Of a DNA stretch of 57,153 nucleotides, positions 35,600 through 44,978 are shown one piece after another. This DNA is from CAYQUC01 sp048061315 (GTDB lineage: Bacteria > Pseudomonadota > Gammaproteobacteria > UBA6429 > Thiohalophilaceae). The notes beneath the pieces are model-generated. The model did not search any database, had not been told where the DNA came from, and saw only the letters and a program-made list of their open reading frames with translations. Each line of letters opens with the position of its first letter. Positions within the stretch are counted from its first letter, which is position 1. Where the stretch lies: NCBI GenBank assembly GCA_048061315.1, contig JBGMRJ010000005.1:1-57153 (forward strand), in the 5' to 3' direction. The position numbers and the translations under genes were made by a program.

Positions 35600-36247
35600 T
35601 TATTTACCACCAAAGCTGGTTTTTTCAGAAATGGAATTAACAAATTTAACGCCGGCCATTTCAAGGCTATCGACTATTTCAGTGGTTTTAGTTTGTAATA
35701 CGGTGTAAATCAACAGTAGTGGGATTGCTACCATTAATCCAAATGCCGTAGTGTTCATTGCAACTGAAATACTCTCGGATAAGATTTGTGCTTTTTGAGA
35801 TGGGTCTGCTTCAGCAACAGCTTTAAAGGCGTTAATCAAACCAATAATGGTTCCCAATAATCCTAACAAAGTTGCTATGTTTGCGAAGGTGGCCAGATAG
35901 TGTGTGCGTTTTTCCAAACGAGGGATTATTTCCATCATGCCTTCTTCAATTGACATTTCGACATCATCACGGTGTTTTGCTGATTTTACTTTAGATAATC
36001 CATTGCTGATAACGCGACTCATTGCATTATTGGATTTTGAAGTGAGACCGTATGCTTTTTGAAAATCACCTTGTTTTAAGATAGGCAATAACTCGGCTAA
36101 GAGTTTACGGTTAGTACGGCGTGATGCAGAGAGGTATACGTATCTCTCTATTGCAATTGCTGCACCTAGTGCCAGTACAATTGCAATCGGGTACATAAAA
36201 ATACCACCATTTTTAAAAAAATCGACAATAGTTGTGTAAATGTCCAT
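35600..36247 (-). CDS. ExbB/TolQ/MotA-family motor protein
   Basis: A 215-residue inner-membrane protein with the three spans of ExbB/TolQ: residues 14-39 (GGIFMYPIAIVLALG), about 124-145 (ANIATLLGLLGTIIGLINAF) and about 158-185 (MNTTAFGLMVAIPLLLIYTV). The long cytoplasmic loop with ERYVYL and MEEGMMEI-like acidic residues is typical. It should form the pentameric stator around the ExbD pair. A ribosome binding site GGAG lies just upstream of the ATG. Confidence 0.88.
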   Translation of the reverse strand: MDIYTTIVDFFKNGGIFMYPIAIVLALGAAIAIERYVYLSASRRTNRKLLAELLPILKQGDFQKAYGLTSKSNNAMSRVISNGLSKVKSAKHRDDVEMSIEEGMMEIIPRLEKRTHYLATFANIATLLGLLGTIIGLINAFKAVAEADPSQKAQILSESISVAMNTTAFGLMVAIPLLLIYTVLQTKTTEIVDSLEMAGVKFVNSISEKTSFGGK

Positions 36248-36304
36248 ACCTATCTCCTGGAGCGTATGTTAGTGATTATATTTTGTTTGATTATGATTAG
36301 TTAC

Positions 36305-36604
36305 TTAATTTTCATTTTTTTCAGGGTTAAGCTGTTCATGAAAATTGACTTGTCTTTGAAATTCTTTTCGTTCAATTGGTGCAAGAGCCTCATCCACGAG
36401 TCTATCGATTGGTAATGAATCCATATCGGGTAGTTGAGATTGTTTCCAGGGCACAATATACAAAACTTTCGGCAACTCTCGATTCCCAATAATGGATGTC
36501 CCTTCTATGTCTACAACTTCCTCAGCAAAGCCTGCTTGTGCAAAATAACTGCTTAATAGGCCATTCACAAAGAGTGACAATAATAGTAAATTAATATATT
36601 TCAT
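36305..36604 (-). CDS. Small secreted protein of the Exb-type gene series (99 aa)
   Basis: Signal peptide (residues 1-25, cleavage probably after AQA or GFA) then a 70-residue mature part with no known domain: VDIEGTSIIGNRELPKVLYI, KQSQLPDMDSLPIDRLVDEA and an acidic tail. I do not recognise a family. The position between the TPR lipoprotein and ExbB suggests a periplasmic accessory subunit. Confidence 0.65.
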   Translation of the reverse strand: MKYINLLLLSLFVNGLLSSYFAQAGFAEEVVDIEGTSIIGNRELPKVLYIVPWKQSQLPDMDSLPIDRLVDEALAPIERKEFQRQVNFHEQLNPEKNEN

Positions 36605-36635
36605 GATTTAAACCTTTTGTATATTGTATAGTAAG

Positions 36636-37265
36636 TTATGATGCATTTACACGTCGTTCAATATCAATAATCCATTTACTGACATTTTTATCTTTGTTTC
36701 CTGTTATTTCCTGGTACCGCTTGTAGTGTTCCAGAGCTTTGCTTAAATTCGCCAGATATATGTCGTATAAGATACCAATATTTAAATGTGCATTGGCATA
36801 TTTTGGCTTACTGCGAATTGCAAGTTGGTAAGACTTTAAAGCATCCTTGAATTTACCGTTTTTACGCTGAATAACGCCAATATGATTATGGCTAACAGCG
36901 TTATTGGGGTTCAAATTCAAAGCCTTATCAAATGCTTTTTGTGCTTTTGAATACTGTTTGGCATGAAAATAGATTAACCCAAGGTTTACGTGTGGACCGG
37001 CAAATTGTGGATAATTTTGAGTTAATAATTTTAATGCTCTGATTGCAGAGTTGTTTTTATTAGACTGCATTAAGGAAATTGCACGAATGTAGTCACGTTT
37101 AAATTTAGGTGTAACAGGCGGCGTTTGAATTTTAACAAATGCCGGTAATGAATCTTCAGTTGGCTGAGTTCCCGAGTTTTCAGTTTGAGCTGCGCACGCT
37201 GTAAGACTGACAATAAATATTGAAAGAATTAAATTTTTAAAATTAATGTTATTAATGAACTGCAT
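36636..37265 (-). CDS. TPR lipoprotein
   Basis: A lipobox LTAC gives Cys at about residue 23, and the mature part has at least four tetratricopeptide repeats (for instance AGPHVNLGLIYFHAKQYSKA and AVSHNHIGVIQRKNGKFKDA). It resembles PilF/PilW and Glt-type TPR lipoproteins, which assemble or stabilise outer-membrane complexes. The start overlaps the end of the 970-residue TPR gene by 14 bases. Confidence 0.8.
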   Translation of the reverse strand: MQFINNINFKNLILSIFIVSLTACAAQTENSGTQPTEDSLPAFVKIQTPPVTPKFKRDYIRAISLMQSNKNNSAIRALKLLTQNYPQFAGPHVNLGLIYFHAKQYSKAQKAFDKALNLNPNNAVSHNHIGVIQRKNGKFKDALKSYQLAIRSKPKYANAHLNIGILYDIYLANLSKALEHYKRYQEITGNKDKNVSKWIIDIERRVNAS

Positions 37266-40164
37266 TTGTGTATTGCTCTATGTGTTCTGGTTTTGCATAA
37301 CGGGCAGGTAGTAATTTACTTAATTGCTTTAAACTACTTTTGACCCATTTATTGTAAATCCCGTCTTGTATTCGTGCTAAATTGCTTGTATGTATTTCTA
37401 TCGATTTTTCTTCTAGTGGAAAAGCTTGTTCTTCTAAAAGAAGTTCATATTCTTCGAGCTGGTCGGCAGTTAGTTTTTTGGGTCGTTCCGACTTCATTAG
37501 GGATACTGCAAAATCCCGATAGATTTCTGCAATGCGATAGGTAGCTGATGTTGTAACAGAAGCTACTTGATAATCTATTGCTACAGTGTAGGCTGCTATC
37601 GCTTTTTGCATTAATTTTTTCTTTTTTCTCAAGCTCTTTTTTAAAGGGATTGTTAACTTTACTTTATTATAGGCGACATGTTTAGGCTCAGCCATGGTTA
37701 GTAAAGCTTCTGCGACAATAATCTTAGTTTCTTCAGTTCTGGAATTCGGGTATTTTTTATCAGTTTTAATTATATCTTTCAACCAATACCATTGTTGTTT
37801 ATGATTTTTTTTCTTTTTGTAAATTGTGACTAGCTCAGATCGTGCTTCCATTGATTCGGGCATTCTACCCGGGAATAATTTGATGTAATTTGTATATGCT
37901 TTAATGGCACGATCAGTTTTATTGGCATTTTTATAGATTAAAGCGACTTGCCATAATAATCGTTGTGATACAGCTTTATCTTTAGTATTGAGTGCAAGTA
38001 CTTCAAGCTGACCTGCAGCCTTTACATGCTGACCTGATTTTGTGTAAACCAGAGCTAGTTTTTCTGTTACTCCCGACTGTAACTTATGCCTTCTAGGCTG
38101 TGTTTTACGAAACCGTTCAAGTATGCTTCCGGCCTTTTTCCATAGGCCGAGTGTTATATACTCGGCTGCTGCATCATATTCAGCGGTTGCTACGATTGAC
38201 GAATTAGGAACGGATTTTCGAACACGTAAAAATTGTACTGCTGCTTTTTCATGGTTACCCGCCAGTCGTAATTGTTCACCTTGTTTATATATACTTGCTG
38301 CAAGTCGTTTAATAATCGCTGGTCTTTGTTTGTCTTTTTTATCGTAATATTTAATACTCTTTCGATAGGCTAGTTCTGCTTTTTTATAATTCCCTAATTC
38401 AAACTTGGCATGAGCGAGAATAGTCCAGGCAGACTTCAAATCTTTTTGCGATTTTTTTCCGGGTTTTTTCAATAGTTGTTCAGCAGTACTTGCGGCACGT
38501 GTGTAATCTTTAAGTGTAAATAGTTTCTCTGATGTTTTAACTAAAACCGTAGACACATTTTTATTATTAGGAAATTTTACTGTAAATTTTAATGCACTTT
38601 CTATGCTCTTTAGCTGCCAAACAGCAACTTGATCTTTTGGTAAGGATGGAATTAGTTTTTGGTAAGCCAATATCGCAGCATATGCAGCGGTACTACTTTT
38701 TCGATGAGGCTTATAATCATAAGCAGTTTTTTCATATTCAATAATTGCTTTGTTATACTGTTTACTGTCAAAAAGAATTTCAGCTAACAAAAAATTCTTT
38801 TGTGATGTTTGTTTATCGTTGGGAAATGATTCAATAAATACCTGATACCAATGTGCGGCTTTATTAAAGTCAGATAATTTACGTTTTTTCTTGGCCACTG
38901 AGTGGTAGTGTCGGGATAGATCCGATATGTGTTTTTTTAGTTGAGGCTTTAAGGTGTTTCGGGTTTCAGGAGAGTGCGAGTTCCAAAAAGCTGAATTAAC
39001 ACCATAATTTTCAACAAACGTTTCTTTTGTTGGTAATATTAAAGAAGCAAAACCACCACTTTTATAAGCGAGGATTGCAAGGTTATGAAATTTAGGTGCT
39101 TGATCGTGTTGTGGATGATGAGTGATAAATTCAAGATATGTATTCGCAGCATCAATAATGCGATCTTTTTCAGTGTAAAGATCACCTAAACTTTTATAAA
39201 TTTGTGGTTCATATTCTCTTGAGCCATTTTCTTTAAAATAACGTGAAACACTTTTTGGGCCATCAAGGTAAGTGAACGTTAAACTAATTGCCCGCATAGT
39301 ATCTTTGATTAATTCCTGTTCACTTCGGGATAAAACAACAGTTTCTTTACCAATTAAATTACCGGATTGTCTAATTAATTTATTGACGTTTGCAGGTCTT
39401 ACACCGGGTATTTCACTATTATTTTTGTGAAGTAATTTTTGATCCAGTAATTTAAAAAATGCAGTTAAAGTTTTGGTATGTTTATTTTGTTTGAATAAGC
39501 TCCAACTGTATTTATAAAGTGAGCGTTGGTAATAGATAGAATCGATATTTGTATCAACTATTATTTTGTAGGCTTGTTCTGCACCTTTATAATCACCTAA
39601 AACAAACATGGTCTCACCACGACGAAAATTAATTTCTTGTCGGCGTGGATCATTTGGAAACTTTTCATTTAAAACATTCAGAATTTTGAGGGCGTTTTCA
39701 AGTTCCCCCAGAATTTCGTAGGCTTTTGAGAGTTGGTAGTAAATTTCATTATTCGAGGGTTTATCAGGGTATTTTTTTAAATACGTTTTATATTGTCGTA
39801 TTGCACTAACCAGATCAACCTTACTTTGAGATTGAAGGCGTTTACTCCTGCTCGTACTTTTCTTTACGCCAGCTTCGAGTTTTAAATCTGCCAGTCTACG
39901 TAAAGAATCCTGATAAATTTTTTCATTGGAGCCGGTTTTTCCTGCTACAACATTTTCATAAGTGTTAATTACTTTTTTTCGATCCATCTTTCTTTTCGAT
40001 GGATCTATTTCGGCAAAACTGACTTCTTTATCTTCCAGGCTGTCTAATGTTGCGGCTTGTTTACTCGCGCCACATGACACTAATGTTAAAGAAAATAGCA
40101 GAAGGATAAACGGGAATACTTTATTCAGTGAGGTACTGAAATAATTCAAGTGACAAAAATTCAT
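37252..40164 (-). CDS. Large TPR lipoprotein (970 aa)
   Basis: The N-terminus has a signal peptide with lipobox LVSC (Cys near residue 31), so the protein is probably anchored in a membrane leaflet facing the periplasm. The rest is almost entirely tetratricopeptide-type helical repeats, for instance KYPDKPSNNEIYYQLSKAYE, GDYKGAEQAYKIIVD and FELGNYKKAELAYRKSIKYY. Comparable giant TPR proteins are parts of Myxococcus gliding (Glt) complexes and related envelope machines. It overlaps the following TPR lipoprotein gene by 14 bases and starts 13 bases after the secreted-protein gene. Confidence 0.82.
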   Translation of the reverse strand: MNFCHLNYFSTSLNKVFPFILLLFSLTLVSCGASKQAATLDSLEDKEVSFAEIDPSKRKMDRKKVINTYENVVAGKTGSNEKIYQDSLRRLADLKLEAGVKKSTSRSKRLQSQSKVDLVSAIRQYKTYLKKYPDKPSNNEIYYQLSKAYEILGELENALKILNVLNEKFPNDPRRQEINFRRGETMFVLGDYKGAEQAYKIIVDTNIDSIYYQRSLYKYSWSLFKQNKHTKTLTAFFKLLDQKLLHKNNSEIPGVRPANVNKLIRQSGNLIGKETVVLSRSEQELIKDTMRAISLTFTYLDGPKSVSRYFKENGSREYEPQIYKSLGDLYTEKDRIIDAANTYLEFITHHPQHDQAPKFHNLAILAYKSGGFASLILPTKETFVENYGVNSAFWNSHSPETRNTLKPQLKKHISDLSRHYHSVAKKKRKLSDFNKAAHWYQVFIESFPNDKQTSQKNFLLAEILFDSKQYNKAIIEYEKTAYDYKPHRKSSTAAYAAILAYQKLIPSLPKDQVAVWQLKSIESALKFTVKFPNNKNVSTVLVKTSEKLFTLKDYTRAASTAEQLLKKPGKKSQKDLKSAWTILAHAKFELGNYKKAELAYRKSIKYYDKKDKQRPAIIKRLAASIYKQGEQLRLAGNHEKAAVQFLRVRKSVPNSSIVATAEYDAAAEYITLGLWKKAGSILERFRKTQPRRHKLQSGVTEKLALVYTKSGQHVKAAGQLEVLALNTKDKAVSQRLLWQVALIYKNANKTDRAIKAYTNYIKLFPGRMPESMEARSELVTIYKKKKNHKQQWYWLKDIIKTDKKYPNSRTEETKIIVAEALLTMAEPKHVAYNKVKLTIPLKKSLRKKKKLMQKAIAAYTVAIDYQVASVTTSATYRIAEIYRDFAVSLMKSERPKKLTADQLEEYELLLEEQAFPLEEKSIEIHTSNLARIQDGIYNKWVKSSLKQLSKLLPARYAKPEHIEQYTNAVH

Positions 40165-40176
40165 AATGTTACGGAG

Positions 40177-40674
40177 TTATTCCCAAATTTTAATGTTGAG
40201 CACAGGCAGATCTTGTTGCTCAGATTTGGATATCTCAAGCTCAACAAACTTTGTGGTATCAGTTTTTGTTAATTTTGAAGAGCTACTAATTTCATAGCTT
40301 TGTTTGTTACCACCAATTGCAGAGAATTCAGCTTTAATGGTATGTTCTCCTTCACTCAAATTTCCAACATATATTTTTTGCGTTGCATTTTTTAAAAGTG
40401 CCTTACTCTCACGTTGAGAATAAATGTATGTTTTTGTTTTTCTATTATCGAGATAAAGATTTACAAAATTTAATTTAAAACCTGAAGGTGCCGTGACGGT
40501 TAGTAATACTGCCAGTTGAGACTTTTCCGGTTTAAAAAGAATCTCCTGCAGCTCAGATAGTTCCTTATTGACATCAGACCAGGCATTATTATCGATTGTT
40601 ATTAGGCTAACTATAAAAGCAGCAGCCACAAAAATTAAAAACTGTAAAATAGATTTTAATTTGAAAATTCTCAT
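40177..40674 (-). CDS. Secreted or anchored protein, first gene of the Exb-type series
   Basis: The ATG at 40674 gives MRIFKLKSILQFLIFVAAAF, a clean signal or anchor. The longer frame to 40794 adds 40 residues with no membrane or signal logic, so it is rejected. The mature part has a beta-sandwich pattern (SQLAVLLTVTAPSGFKLNFV, NLYLDNRKTKTYIYS, IYVGNLSEGEHTIKAEFSAI) like PEGA or carbohydrate-binding modules. I infer a periplasmic subunit. A 456-bp upstream gap is the likely promoter of the whole series. Confidence 0.65.
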   Translation of the reverse strand: MRIFKLKSILQFLIFVAAAFIVSLITIDNNAWSDVNKELSELQEILFKPEKSQLAVLLTVTAPSGFKLNFVNLYLDNRKTKTYIYSQRESKALLKNATQKIYVGNLSEGEHTIKAEFSAIGGNKQSYEISSSSKLTKTDTTKFVELEISKSEQQDLPVLNIKIWE

Positions 40675-41130
40675 ATCTAAATATATTACCTTTATTTTTT
40701 GTTGTTCGACAGGAAATACTATACTAATTTTGTGTCTATTAATTATAACTGCATCAAGAATACTATAACGGCAATTTTGTCTTAATATTTTCAATATTTT
40801 AAATAGGACAATAATTAGGTTTATCCCTGTAAATCACTATGATTTTGACCTGATATGTCTCTATTTTAACCAGCTTGACTGAAAAATTGCAGGAAAATTG
40901 AATATCAAATATCAGATAGTATCGTTAAAAGCCATTAATTCTAATATGTTAAATAATAGACGATAATTCGATTTCGTATTTGATTCTCATCACAAAATCA
41001 ATTTATCAGCAAATAATCAACAACTTAGTAATACCATTTCAATTTTTCTGAATTTATGTTGTTAACATAAGTTATCAGGTAACAAAATACATCGAAGCAT
41101 TATATTATAGTGATTCCAGACCTGCATGAC
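40675..41130. other. 456-bp intergenic gap, probable promoter region of the Exb-type series
   Basis: No supported gene. The stretch is AT-rich. An AT-only hairpin TTATGTT-GTT-AACATAA lies at 41054-41070, about 60 nt downstream of the end of apbE on the minus strand; it could be a weak terminator or an operator. The promoter for the gene series at 40674-32925 should be here, but I cannot place -35/-10 boxes with confidence. Confidence 0.5.
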
Positions 41131-42150
41131 CTATTTACTCTTTTGGGTTTTTAAACCGTCAGAAAAGTGTAATTTACCTTCTGCGTCAATAATGATGGCA
41201 TCAAAATCAGCTATGGTATTAATCAAGTTGAGTGCTTTACGGGTACCCAGTACAAACAGACTTGTTGATAATGCATCACATGTGGTGGAGTCTGGCCCAA
41301 TTACAGACACACTTTGAACTGATGATATTGAATAGCCTGTTTTGGGACTAATTATATGGTGATAACGAACACCATCTTCGATAAAAAACCGTTCATAATC
41401 CCCTGATGTTGAAATCGCAATATTGCTTAGGGGAATAAGTATCGCTGATTTTCCAGGAATTCTGGGATTGCGGATTCCGGTAATCCAGGGGCGGCCTCGA
41501 TGATCGCCAATAATTCGAGTATCGCCACCGGCGCTGACTAATCCGTGTTTTACACCATTATCTTTTAGAATATCAATGCTCTTATCAACCGCATGACCTT
41601 TCGCTATGCCACCTAAATCAATGACGACACCGGCTTGTGAAAATTTGATACTTTGATCAGGCCTAAATAATTGTAAATGCTTATAGTTTATTTTATTCAG
41701 ATTATTGTTAATTTGATTCTTGGCTGGTTTTATTTTTAAGCGATAATCATATAAATTACCAATGCTTGCAAAGGTGATATCAAATGCGCCTTGTGTTAAT
41801 TCTGATATTTCGATTGATTTTTGAATCAAGTTAAACATTTCGTTACTGATAGTGACTTTTTGTGATGCTGCTAGACGATTAACTCTGGATATTTCGCTTT
41901 CTTTTTTGAATGGGCTCATTAATTCATCAATTCGGCGCATTTCTGTAATAACTTTTTTCAGTAATAATTTTCCTTTATTTTTGTTTTCTTCATCGAGCCA
42001 AAATTCAATTCGAATTTCGGTACCCATGATTGATTGTTTATCTTTGAACCACTGGGCAAATGTATTGCCGGAAAAAAAATAGCATATTGATAAAAATATG
42101 AATTGTAATACGACTTTTTGTAAAAAGGTGTGAACAATTTGAAATGGCAT
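41131..42150 (-). CDS. apbE: FAD:protein FMN transferase
   Basis: ApbE-family enzyme that attaches FMN to a Thr of Rnf/Nqr-type or other flavoproteins in the periplasm. An N-terminal hydrophobic segment (residues 10-32) is the signal or anchor. Family motifs are IMGTEIRIEFW near the mature start, VVIDLGGIAKGHAVDKSID, GLVSAGGDTRIIG, ISTSGDYERFFIE (GDYERFF with the metal Asp), HHIISPKTGYSI and VIGPDSTTCDALSTSLF. No target flavoprotein is in the window. Secure family call. Confidence 0.92.
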   Translation of the reverse strand: MPFQIVHTFLQKVVLQFIFLSICYFFSGNTFAQWFKDKQSIMGTEIRIEFWLDEENKNKGKLLLKKVITEMRRIDELMSPFKKESEISRVNRLAASQKVTISNEMFNLIQKSIEISELTQGAFDITFASIGNLYDYRLKIKPAKNQINNNLNKINYKHLQLFRPDQSIKFSQAGVVIDLGGIAKGHAVDKSIDILKDNGVKHGLVSAGGDTRIIGDHRGRPWITGIRNPRIPGKSAILIPLSNIAISTSGDYERFFIEDGVRYHHIISPKTGYSISSVQSVSVIGPDSTTCDALSTSLFVLGTRKALNLINTIADFDAIIIDAEGKLHFSDGLKTQKSK

Positions 42151-42333
42151 ATTGGCTACAGTTTTTTAATTGGGGTAGTCATTATAATTGTATTTCAGTT
42201 ACTGAGGCAATTTTATAAAAATTCACTATATTATTAGTTATGTTGCGGTTTATTTAAACTTGAAATTAATACCACATAAACCCTATTTAATTCGTGTTTA
42301 TAAATATAATTTGTTGCCGATAGCTATTAAATA

Positions 42334-43104
42334 ATGACAAATAGTAATACCCCGCCAAATTCATTGGAATCCATTCTTAGTGCCTTACGAGATGATTATC
42401 TGGCCGACCTGCCAACTCGACTTCAGGATATGGAAGCACAGGTTTTAGCATTGGAAAATAAGAACCAATTTGAAGAGCAGTATCAGGCTTTATTCCGTAA
42501 CGTTCACAGTATTAAAGGTAGCGCCGGGACTCATGGTTTATTTATACTCTCGAGAATCTGTCACCGTTTTGAAGATCATTTATCCTCAAATAAACAGTTT
42601 AATGTTTTGGAGAATCATCAGGTTTCACATTTATTCAAATTTGTTGATTTATTAGTATCAGCAAGAGATCGAATTATTAGTGGCGATGATGTTTTTACCG
42701 CAATTGAACATGATCTTGACGAGCTGGATATAAAGGCATTCAAAGGCGTTATTAAAATATTGATTGTCGGTCAGTCAACCTCAACTATAAGTTTAATAAC
42801 AAAGCTGTTAAAAAATTATCCTGTTCAGATTAGTACTTTATCCGATGGCTTACAATCCCTGGATAAATTAGTACATGATAAATTTGATTTAATGTTTGTG
42901 GGGCTTGAGTTACCGATGTTAAATGGTTTGGCGCTTATAGCTGCAATCAGGCTGTCTAAAACTCTAAATTCAACAATGCCGATTATATTATTAACATCAA
43001 AGGCCGAGATTAAGACTGATCCATTACTATCTGTTAACCATGTAATTCAGCGTGACTCTAATATGATATCAAATATAGAAAAAGCATTTAAAACAATTTT
43101 ATAA
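42334..43104 (+). CDS. Hpt domain fused to a pseudo-receiver
   Basis: Residues 1-125 form a histidine phosphotransfer domain with the phospho-acceptor His in RNVHSIKGSAGTHG. Residues 135-256 form a receiver-like domain (IKILIVGQSTSTISLI, FDLMFVGLELPMLNGLALIA). The phospho-acceptor Asp of the usual LLDxxMP motif is replaced by Gly in FVGLELPML, and the acidic pocket DD at the start reads IVGQS. The receiver therefore cannot be phosphorylated and probably serves as a docking module. Isolated Hpt proteins relay phosphate from hybrid kinases. Confidence 0.78.
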   Translation: MTNSNTPPNSLESILSALRDDYLADLPTRLQDMEAQVLALENKNQFEEQYQALFRNVHSIKGSAGTHGLFILSRICHRFEDHLSSNKQFNVLENHQVSHLFKFVDLLVSARDRIISGDDVFTAIEHDLDELDIKAFKGVIKILIVGQSTSTISLITKLLKNYPVQISTLSDGLQSLDKLVHDKFDLMFVGLELPMLNGLALIAAIRLSKTLNSTMPIILLTSKAEIKTDPLLSVNHVIQRDSNMISNIEKAFKTIL

Positions 43105-43193
43105 AAATGGATTTAATAGTTTGCTAACTATATCGTGAATAGCCAGATTTTCCATAATTTAAATTACGAATATTTATGTTGAAACGATTGAAA

Positions 43194-44735
43194 CTAAGTG
43201 GTGGATTTGGCCTGCCATTTATCTGCTGATTTTGAATCACCGGATTTGAGGTAATACTTTGAGATCATTCTGCATGCCGGGCCCTGGCATTTTGGATTTA
43301 ATTCCATGGCTCGTGTTAAAACTTTCACGCCTGAGACATCATTATTGCCTAGCAATAATCGTCCAATTGAGTAAAGAATTTTAACGTCATTTGGACGGTG
43401 TTTTAGAATTCGATTATATATTTTGAGGCCGGCATTTTTTCCTTCGATCTTACTGGTCAATCTGGCTAACTCAAATACCTCTTGTTCACTCAGGGCACTT
43501 TCTTTAGTTTTTTTCTGTAAGTCGCGTAGTTGGACAACCAGGGGATCATCTTCTTGAAACGAATTTTTAGTTGTTTTGGGATCTTTAATTACATTTAAAG
43601 CCAGTTGCAGGCGTTGTAACCAGATTTGATCCATCGTTGAAATGACTTCACTGGCATATTCACCGAGATAATGTTTTGCAGCATTAAAATTAAATTTACT
43701 CGGTACTATGATTTCTTCGTGTCCGAGGGAATACATTCTTTCGCGTAAGCCCGGTAATGTATGTGAGAAATCAATTGAGGCTGAATATGCAGCTTTTAAC
43801 CAACGTTCTTTTTCTTCATGAGTTAAACCCTTTGCAATGGCATTGGTCATTGAATCAAAAGGTAAATGTCCTGGGGCTGATGGATTTTTACGAGCCATAC
43901 TTTGTATTTTTGGCCAGAATTTTTTATCGAGAAATTCAGGGTTTACGATATTTGCACCTATCATAGCGACAACATCATTGTCATTAATGACATCTAATAC
44001 ATAATGATCAGATTTTAGTTCATCTTTTTGTATCGCAAAAAATGAAATGGCTTCAGTTAAAGGGCAGTAAATAGAAAAGAAATAATACAAAAATTTATGA
44101 AACGGATTTTTCCCGTTTTTATATGCGTGTAAATAATGACGCCAAATTTTGGTTGATCGGTTAATCCAGTTAGTTAGCAGGTCGTACTGTCCTGAATATT
44201 GCCCAATAACACGGGCTAGTGATCCTTTGAAATGATCCGGACTTAAACATAGCAATGTTGGCAAACCGATACATAAAGTAGTGTGCGTAAATAATGGGAG
44301 ACTATATCGAGGTGTCTGGCAAACTGATATCGAATAATCAGGAGTAAATATAACATTATCAAAACTACGGCATGAGTAACGCTCGACGAGTAACAACATT
44401 TCATCAATGAGTTTGTCTGGTTTTTCCCAATCTAGTTCAACTCCGGTGGGTGGTAGAAATTTTGAGGTGAAGATGAAAAAACTGGTTACCGCTACCAGAG
44501 ATAAGAATGCAATATGGATTAGTACAAAAATCCAGTCGACAATTCCCGCTGCGGAGGAAATTTGTCCAAATAAAGTGAAAAAGAAAATGACAGTCATTAG
44601 GGGGAAAAATGCTAAAAAACTATATCCAACAGCTGTTAATAATGCTGCTAGTGTAAGATAGCCTTTAGGAAACCTGGCATACACTGGTTGCAGCACCGGA
44701 ATTAATCGAACAAATTTTATAATATCGTTTAACAT
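43194..44735 (-). CDS. Degenerate M48-like membrane protein with TPR tail
   Basis: Two to three N-terminal membrane spans (residues 25-115) are followed by an M48 (HtpX/Ste24)-like region. The zinc motif is destroyed: where the family has A-x-[VI]-[IL]-A-HExxH, this reads ARVIGQYSGQYD, giving GQYSG in place of HExSH. The downstream Asp region (QKDELKSDHYVLDVI) keeps the family shape. Residues 405-513 form TPR-like helices (AGLKIYNRILKHRPNDVKIL). I infer a non-catalytic scaffold derived from a membrane protease. It is convergent with the Hpt gene. Confidence 0.65.
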   Translation of the reverse strand: MLNDIIKFVRLIPVLQPVYARFPKGYLTLAALLTAVGYSFLAFFPLMTVIFFFTLFGQISSAAGIVDWIFVLIHIAFLSLVAVTSFFIFTSKFLPPTGVELDWEKPDKLIDEMLLLVERYSCRSFDNVIFTPDYSISVCQTPRYSLPLFTHTTLCIGLPTLLCLSPDHFKGSLARVIGQYSGQYDLLTNWINRSTKIWRHYLHAYKNGKNPFHKFLYYFFSIYCPLTEAISFFAIQKDELKSDHYVLDVINDNDVVAMIGANIVNPEFLDKKFWPKIQSMARKNPSAPGHLPFDSMTNAIAKGLTHEEKERWLKAAYSASIDFSHTLPGLRERMYSLGHEEIIVPSKFNFNAAKHYLGEYASEVISTMDQIWLQRLQLALNVIKDPKTTKNSFQEDDPLVVQLRDLQKKTKESALSEQEVFELARLTSKIEGKNAGLKIYNRILKHRPNDVKILYSIGRLLLGNNDVSGVKVLTRAMELNPKCQGPACRMISKYYLKSGDSKSADKWQAKSTT

Positions 44736-44978
44736 TGTGATTTTTAATTGTTGATTACAGTATTTTTTATAATGTTTTATAGAAATAAATTTTAGTCAAT
44801 TTATACAATAGAGTATTTGATTATTTTGACTATGATACTAATCACAAAATACAGTATTTTTGCTTTTTTTTCATCCAAAATAATCGTTAGTTTAATCCAT
44901 CTAAACTATATTTTCGCTAGAACCGCTATGATTTTTTATACCAGGTTTAAGTATTAGCGTGAATATAAGGAAAATTGA

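Noticed and set aside
36301..36489. Alternative frame inside the 99-aa secreted protein gene
   Set aside because: It overlaps a gene with a clear signal peptide and has no start signal of its own.
40675..40794. 40-residue extension of the secreted protein at 40177-40674
   Set aside because: It would bury the signal sequence in the middle of the protein.
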